From NCBI GenBank assembly GCA_035268685.1, contig DATFKK010000122.1, positions 1-56,552 on the forward strand: DNA of 56,552 nucleotides, in the 5' to 3' direction. The DNA is from Candidatus Krumholzibacteriia bacterium (GTDB lineage: Bacteria; Krumholzibacteriota; Krumholzibacteriia; JAJRXK01). The notes under the pieces were generated by a model. That model was not told the origin of the DNA. It did no database searches and saw nothing but the letters and a program-made list of their open reading frames with translations. Below are positions 53,201 to 56,552 of this stretch, piece by piece (position 1 is the stretch's first letter; every line of letters starts with the position of its first letter). Made by a program: the position numbers and the translations under genes.

Positions 53201-54029
53201 AGACCTGCGCCAGGGGCATGCCCGACTTCCCCGGACTCACGCCTGGCGTGAGCACCTCCCCGGGGAGCAACAGGACGACGGTGGCCAGGTCCTGGGGCCG
53301 CAGCGGGGTGACGACCGCACTGCCCGTGGCCACGGACATCTGACCCGGATACGTGCGCGTGTTGGCGACGGTCAGCGTGTTCTCGCGCGTGTTGGGGTCG
53401 GTCCCCAGGAAGACCACCTGGGTCGAGGCCTCGCCCAGCGCGAAGGCGCTTCCCTGCAGCGTGATCTGCGGGCCCGAGTCGAAGTTCCCGACCGCCGCGT
53501 CGAGCAGGACGTCGTCGCGGAAGTTCATGACCGGATCGCCCTCGGAGTCGCGCGCCTGCACGGTGACGTCGATGGCCTCGCCCACGCGCTTCTCGCCCGT
53601 GGGAACGGTCACGGTGAACGAGGTCACCGCGTCGTAGGCGTTGAGCTCGATCTCGGCCTGCGGGACCGAGACGTCGTTCAGGTCGCGCACACGCAGACGG
53701 ACCGGCGTGCCCTCGGCCTGGATGATCACGTCGTCGAACTGTCGCTCGCCGTTGAGCAGGTACTGCGCGGCGGGAAGACTCGCCGGCACGTCGGCGGAGA
53801 GCTGCGCGTTGATGAAGTCGGCGTTCGTGTCGGTCGTGCCGTCGGCATTCACCGCCCGCACCCGCACACTGAACGGCACCCCCACGGTCGCGGCAGGGCG
53901 CCCTTCGACGATCTGGGGATTGAGAACCGTGATCTCGAGCCGCTCGAAGGCCAGGGCGTCGGTCGCCGAGATCAGGAGGCACGTTGCAGAAAGAAGGCCG
54001 GTGGCCAGAGCACGAAGTGCATTCTTCAT
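47283..54029 (-). CDS. Giant secreted repeat protein (2248 residues) with FlgD-type C-terminal domain
   Basis: A signal peptide (MKNALRALATGLLSATCLLI, then S-A-T-D-A-L-A) precedes about 2100 residues of Ig-like beta modules. Two module types can be read. The PGE type has a P-G-E core, a K-x-G-x-P element and V-D-Q-Y-W-N-L or close variants. It occurs seven times, starting near residues 250, 471, 588, 836, 950, 1279 and 1610. The VGPP type has V-G-P-P near its start and Y-D-T-V-E-D or Y-T-R-S-E-D; six copies lie after residue 1000. The last 80 residues form a FlgD-like domain (RPNPFRAGEEPTILLF ... VVANGGYICRI). The ATG at 54029 has a weak GGGA. It is the first gene of the eight-gene operon and is probably displayed on or released from the cell surface. 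Confidence 0.87.
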   Translation of the reverse strand: MKNALRALATGLLSATCLLISATDALAFERLEITVLNPQIVEGRPAATVGVPFSVRVRAVNADGTTDTNADFINAQLSADVPASLPAAQYLLNGERQFDDVIIQAEGTPVRLRVRDLNDVSVPQAEIELNAYDAVTSFTVTVPTGEKRVGEAIDVTVQARDSEGDPVMNFRDDVLLDAAVGNFDSGPQITLQGSAFALGEASTQVVFLGTDPNTRENTLTVANTRTYPGQMSVATGSAVVTPLRPQDLATVVLLLPGEVLTPGVSPGKSGMPLAQVSGNAFDGVTVWATDQYWNPVEPGSYPTLSWSSDDPAAGVVLPPGGPMVSNVDLDESVRLFTAGTRRVTVTASGPISASSESNVLVNPEGLDHFVFDYAIWDTTRVQVTTIPFQIRVRAEDSSDNLFPFNGQVTVRAKIGEENPDWILIDDATFENGYLNTSVQVTRRAFSAQIVIDSNGGVVERSATFQVNAGPLDRVLFEMPGEEWERGRNDENFSGLNGEPLPVVAGQEIDVLVIPVDKYANLVPGQRNVTVGSPTGYFELPDHPNNTVTLNNPTSVRAVLRTAGPQNLAGTASGVDAHLSSTVNVSPAPYARMVVEAPGENLDPGIFDTIENDGKTGTPQVQDAGVPFDVTVYPTDSFWNPITDLDAALPISASFSSSDAAAALPVSPQSLNSNQAEFAVTLVTLADPNQQTVRIDDDDSGVFGLTTIPVKAGTIDHFDIGINSRTNPTPNDGLDPIPDHQAGSYLPNVTVVARDQFNNHIDAYTDSVTISVSLGDGLLQPVRVSMADGFGAGDYQGVWRGPIRITRAGQDVRLFAREDVFASTDSSNTFDVFPGTYEDLVVLLPGETHTPGITPGKVGTPLPVMAGDPVVARVIATDEWWNPVAASPTVHFESSDFFQMISANDQALDPAGDKDFDLLFRTASDQTLAVSDLITPTRNDASTVSVQPGPFERLMVIAPGEVPNPGGPESDGKTGSPAPQTASVEFDFRVRSVDRFWNLVDNSTDRISIASDDNSLSETNPVNNGQSLVNGEITFPVFLINPGYVNLNAVTLDNVDVQGQSVTVPVEQGATYRITTPPTAQVGPPQVFPTFEIALVDTNGVPLAAANNLVTMRALKSNLEPATAQLFVTQAQLENGSVSVPNQAYDTVEDIIIEISDASGRLAYSNVIRMQPNGLEYVVTMDAEQTPRVGPPATFPVSVRLQDVETKTRVEQDRPISVDVYDALGQPGAGVLGTTTQRLDRGTINFEQSYTRAENVYLTVTDSTGLGGSSPIFALRSDGYKRLQVVAPGEVVEPGVSLYEDTGKSGAPDAHRSGQPFPITVRAVDQYWNLADTTNVGDLRLVASDNSFALPNNPDVNNVPFVSGKRTFTGFLTDPGTVEVTIYDEADVTRPAQMVPVPVEPPYVYAIEADPTASTGAPFRVTVRLIDPVTGNVVPTAQTRFYLTALLPSGAVANGGLGVQAGQLVNGVQVIADQTYDTVEDFRIRVSDDFGREAVSDVIRMNTGGLYFRVTLPDTATVGPPTSFQADVELIDGNTGQVVVTQDRMVQMSILSASTGVEGTGELGVRQAQLEAGRVTVAQSYTRSEDVFLSVSDTTGVTGLSNVCVLQADGYKRLQIVAPGETAVPGSNTPTGKIGTVATQQAEAPFTVRVRAVDQYYNLVDELESGELHLTSSGSGLDLVDPGLDGAAFVNGSRDFEVVLGDPGVIPVFVTDATNSAVGTGRVDVPVNEAEYEIVVPDPAIVTAGPPATFPVTVRLVNPETGERINAGNEFSLQALRPDRSAASDRLGIETGTLTAGESVIAGQSYATSEQIVIRVSDVRGRESFSDPITVQPVGVTWSFDVPDTVVAGEPWTMSVSRIDIVTGQRVTMDDRSYTLRAFSGNQARPDTMLSPAGVLCDTLGTTVEGIDEIAGQCYDRAEPIYLELEDLQGDRAFSSVITVIPSAPQLMSLRAEEVPGRRLVRALRPDETVGLVTRVTDRAGNAIADAPVRFRVLEGDAWLGTAQAEAWDATTDAAGLARVDLTTRPFATDDVRLVAELSALSSNELLVEVIGPPRTDLVFDPPATAYGDGWLVSSDTRITLVPRTEDPQGIQAVFANVDVGDPPVPQQIYTGPFTLGELGAGDPGQHTLRFFAEEVSGAVEEVRTVELYTTTAMTTEKRITNRPNPFRAGEEPTILLFRPTSDGTATITIYDLYGGVVRTAQMAVQAESTAQFSWDGRNGEGRVVANGGYICRIQGDGYDLRRKIAVVK
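48209..51182 (-). repeat. Three tandem super-repeats of about 330 codons inside the giant protein gene
   Basis: Each unit is one PGE module followed by two VGPP modules. Units begin at 51182 (residue 950, FERLMVIAPGE), 50195 (residue 1279, YKRLQVVAPGE) and 49202 (residue 1610, YKRLQIVAPGE). The spacings are 987 and 993 bases, exactly 329 and 331 codons. The third unit ends near 48209. Copies share motifs at matching places but have diverged, so the array is old or under selection for variation. The end boundary is approximate. Confidence 0.8.
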
Positions 54030-54450
54030 CGCCGAGTCCCGGGAGACGGGTGTCCTGCACGAAGTCGGGCAGCTCCCGAGCGCGATCCGAGACGTTGTGT
54101 CGGGTTCCCCCGGCCCTGTCGCCTCGTGGCCCAGGATCCACCGCGCGACAACGCAAAGCACATGCCACGGTCTCTTCGCGGTTCGTTCGTCCTCGTCGTT
54201 CCCGGGAGTGCCCCGGGCCTCCACCGGCCCGCGAGCGGGGGGCCGCAAACCGGAGCCTCTGCCCCCCTGGAACCGGGTGCCTTTACACCGGGCCTCGCGA
54301 CTGGCTACACTCGACGGACTCCGGAGACGGCATATCCAAAGGCACTCGTGCCCTCGGCCCGGCCGTCGCCCCGCCCGTACGACCAGAGCTCGACCCTCGA
54401 TCGGCGGGGGCTCGCATCCCCCAGTTCGACATCCAGGAGGACCCGAGAGG
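54030..54450. other. Divergent intergenic region between the giant repeat protein and the plus-strand surface protein
   Basis: This 421-base gap separates two divergent genes for large secreted proteins. The plus-strand side has a good sigma70-like promoter at 54282-54311. On the minus strand I found no convincing -35/-10 pair before 54029, although one must exist for the eight-gene operon. No hairpin or small gene is evident. Confidence 0.45.
54282..54311 (+). promoter_or_regulatory. Sigma70-like promoter for the partial surface-protein gene
   Basis: TTTACA (54282-54287), an 18-base spacer and TACACT (54306-54311) match the consensus -35 and -10 at five and four positions. It lies 139 bases before the ATG at 54451, leaving an untranslated leader of about 130 bases. 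The -10 context GCTACACTC also appears at 21770-21778 before another secreted-protein gene. Confidence 0.55.
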
Positions 54451-56552
54451 ATGACCAATCGCCAGGGGCTCTTGCCCCTTCTCACCGCGCTGGCCGTGAT
54501 CGTGACCGCCACGGCTGCCCCCACGTCCTCTTCCGCTCGGCCCGCCGTCCCCGGCGAGCAGGCGCGCCCCGAGTCCCGGATCGTCGTCCCCGGCGCGGAC
54601 GCCGTGCACCACGGCGGACCCCGACTCGGCCTGAGCAAGGCCGTGACCGACTCCTTCAACATCTATGGTGGAGTGCGGAGTGACGGCTCGAACGATCGCC
54701 TACCCGAAGGACAATTCCAGGACTTCATCCTGTTCCCGAAGGAGCAGGGCTGGACGGGTGTCGACCTGACCGAGCAACCTTCTTTCTGGAACATCTCCAC
54801 GTTCAACGCCGAGAACCTCGACGCCACGACGGGCAATCGTGCGATGTGGTCGGGCATCCCCGCGGGCACGCCGGGCTTCCAGACCGCACCGGGCTACGGC
54901 AACAACTGGAACGACGGGCTTCTGTGGAGTGCACAGGCGAATCCCACGATCAACACGGACGTCCGCCTGACCTTCACGTTCAACTACGACCTCGAACCCG
55001 GGTACGACTTCTTCCTCGTCGAATACGACTCGGCCGGCGTCTGGGTCCCCATGGACACCTTCACCGGCTCGAACAAGAACGAACAGAACGAGTTCGTGTC
55101 GGCGGTCTCCTTCGACCGGACGGTGACCTTCACACCGTTGATGTACACGGGCCCGAGCGGCACCGACGTCCGGCTGCGCCTGCGCGTGTTCAGCGACGTC
55201 GCCTTCAGTGACGAGGACGGTCTGTACGTCTCCCGGGGCGCGGCACAGGTGGACAACATCGAGGTGAGCTTCAACGGGGCCGTGGTCTCGAACGAGGGCG
55301 ACGACGGCCTCGCGACCTTCGAGTCCCTGAGCCCGGGCGTGGACGACACCGAGGGGTGGAATCCGGTCGCCGGTGCCTTCGCGGGCGACTTCGCCAAGGT
55401 CCTGATCCAACTCCGCGACATCGATCCCTGCCGGCAGAACCTCAGCCCCATGCTCTCGTTCATCGACGACGGCACGCCGCCGGCCAACTCTCCGACCGAG
55501 AGCACCGGGGGCAGCACGTCGCCGAACTGGACCTACGGCGTGATCGGTGGATTCACCGTGAACTACACCGGTGGCGTCAGCAACGGGCTGGTCCCGGTCT
55601 CGAACGAGTGGTGGTCGCCCGAGATCGCGTGGGACGACACCACGACGACGGAGGACGACGCCCTGCGCGGCGGCGCGCTGATCCGCTTCACGGTGTGGCA
55701 GCACCTGCCCCTCCCCAACGGGATCTTCTGGACCTGGCGGGTGCGCAGTCTGGCCGAGGGGGACTGGAGCCCCTGGCAGGACCGTGGCTTCGTGTACTTC
55801 GGCGACGGCGGCGGGACCTACCTGAACACCCAGTTCGACGTGACCGACCTCCTGCAGACCGACCCGGAGAAGGTGCAACTCGCACTCGGAATGGCCGATC
55901 TCGCCGACGCCTTCGGCTTCCCGGGCAGCGACGCCACCCCGTCGCCCGCCTTCGACAACGTGAGCGTGTGGCGCTACGACTCCCCCGGTCCGGCGTTCGC
56001 GGCCCGTGAGATCGAACTCTTCAACGACGGTTTCCCCAACGAGGGCAGCATCGACCTCACCGATCCGTCCGCGCTGTCGGTGCGCATGGACATGGCACTC
56101 GACGTCAACCCGGTGGGCAGTTCCATCGTGCCGGGGGACTCGATCGTGGTCGACGCGACGGCTTCGATCCCGGGTACCGCTCTGCAGACGACCCCGGTGC
56201 TCCGCTGGGTGCTCGAGGCGAATCCCTTCTTCGACACCGCTCGGCAGATCCCACCCGACGCCACGAACATGGGGCCGGGAGCACGTGGCTGGACCCGGTA
56301 CATGGGTACCGTCCAGGGGGACAGCGCCCGGACCGCGGGCGGCGTCGCCGTTCCGGACAAGTTCTTCTTCGATCTCCCACACGACGGGCCGGCCAACGCG
56401 AATGCACCGCACCAGACCGACGAGCCGGCCATGTTCTACCCCGGGGACGTGATCCGCTACTTCGTCGAAGCGACCGACACCGCGGGCAACGTGGCGTCGA
56501 TCCCGGCCGACACCACGGGCTTCCTCGGGAACCTGCGTGAGTACAATCGAGT
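54451..56552 (+). CDS. Large exported protein, 3' end beyond window
   Basis: The first 700 codons of an open frame continue past the right edge. The ATG at 54451 follows GGAGG and GAGAGG. A signal peptide (MTNRQGLLPLLTALAVIVTA, then T-A-A-P) is followed by beta-rich modules with many Trp and Asp residues. Two regions look like lectin or CUB-type sandwich domains: near 130-270 (RLTFTFNYDLEPGYDFFLVE ... DEDGLYVSRGAAQVDNIEV) and near 390-510 (TYLNTQFDVTDLLQTDPEKV). I cannot name the family. Similar proteins of uncultured FCB-type bacteria end in a FlgD-like domain, which would lie outside this window. It diverges from the giant repeat protein. Confidence 0.82.
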   Translation, partial: MTNRQGLLPLLTALAVIVTATAAPTSSSARPAVPGEQARPESRIVVPGADAVHHGGPRLGLSKAVTDSFNIYGGVRSDGSNDRLPEGQFQDFILFPKEQGWTGVDLTEQPSFWNISTFNAENLDATTGNRAMWSGIPAGTPGFQTAPGYGNNWNDGLLWSAQANPTINTDVRLTFTFNYDLEPGYDFFLVEYDSAGVWVPMDTFTGSNKNEQNEFVSAVSFDRTVTFTPLMYTGPSGTDVRLRLRVFSDVAFSDEDGLYVSRGAAQVDNIEVSFNGAVVSNEGDDGLATFESLSPGVDDTEGWNPVAGAFAGDFAKVLIQLRDIDPCRQNLSPMLSFIDDGTPPANSPTESTGGSTSPNWTYGVIGGFTVNYTGGVSNGLVPVSNEWWSPEIAWDDTTTTEDDALRGGALIRFTVWQHLPLPNGIFWTWRVRSLAEGDWSPWQDRGFVYFGDGGGTYLNTQFDVTDLLQTDPEKVQLALGMADLADAFGFPGSDATPSPAFDNVSVWRYDSPGPAFAAREIELFNDGFPNEGSIDLTDPSALSVRMDMALDVNPVGSSIVPGDSIVVDATASIPGTALQTTPVLRWVLEANPFFDTARQIPPDATNMGPGARGWTRYMGTVQGDSARTAGGVAVPDKFFFDLPHDGPANANAPHQTDEPAMFYPGDVIRYFVEATDTAGNVASIPADTTGFLGNLREYNR

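Overview
The window is a high-GC bacterial chromosomal segment that is densely coded, with short gaps and many overlapping stop/start codons. No rRNA, tRNA, CRISPR array or prophage was seen. Three secreted proteins end in a FlgD-type Ig-like domain beginning with an N-P-F-N-P-like motif. They occur with a PorV/PorQ-type outer-membrane barrel, a large NAD-dependent glutamate dehydrogenase and a homodimeric AceE. This combination suggests a Gram-negative of the FCB superphylum or a neighbouring uncultured phylum (Krumholzibacteriota- or Eisenbacteria-like). The placement is an inference from gene content, not from a marker gene.

Layout. 1-3.3 kb: the edge of a zinc-ribbon transposase-like gene and a large secreted subtilisin with PKD domains. 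3.5-8.1 kb: a DNA-repair operon on the minus strand, an MrfA-like helicase and an MrfB-like exonuclease followed by a CDF metal exporter. 8.2-13.5 kb: a minus-strand housekeeping run with folB, folK, deoxynucleoside kinase, panB, panC, a GlmU-like uridylyltransferase lacking its acetyltransferase half, a LytR_C protein, a DUF4321 membrane protein and TatA. 13.6-21.7 kb: an exported TPR protein, the 1593-residue glutamate dehydrogenase, a DnaQ-type exonuclease fused to a WYL domain and a YqeC-like protein. 21.8-29.3 kb: alternating-strand genes for a secreted FlgD-domain protein, a membrane sulfatase-fold enzyme, a methyltransferase, a glycosyltransferase, a DUF2270 protein and an MFS transporter. 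29.4-39.0 kb: etfBA, aceE, an unknown exported protein coupled to an unusual rho, an AlkA-type glycosylase and an M28 lipoprotein peptidase.

39.1-54.0 kb is the most striking part. Eight minus-strand genes with gaps of at most 34 bases or short overlaps form one apparent operon. In transcription order they are: a 2248-residue secreted repeat protein, a PorV/PorQ-like barrel, a 1000-residue exported TPR protein, an ExbB/TolQ protein, two ExbD/TolR proteins, a TonB-like protein and an exported FlgD/OmpA-like protein. The set looks like a proton-driven inner-membrane motor coupled through the periplasm to an outer-membrane barrel and a giant surface protein. It could serve surface-protein export, adhesion or gliding. 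A second large secreted protein starts divergently at 54451 and leaves the window.

Other points to check are a Rho without the usual RNA-binding OB-fold, one ExbD copy with Asn in place of the proton-carrying Asp, and a three-unit super-repeat of about 330 residues inside the giant protein.
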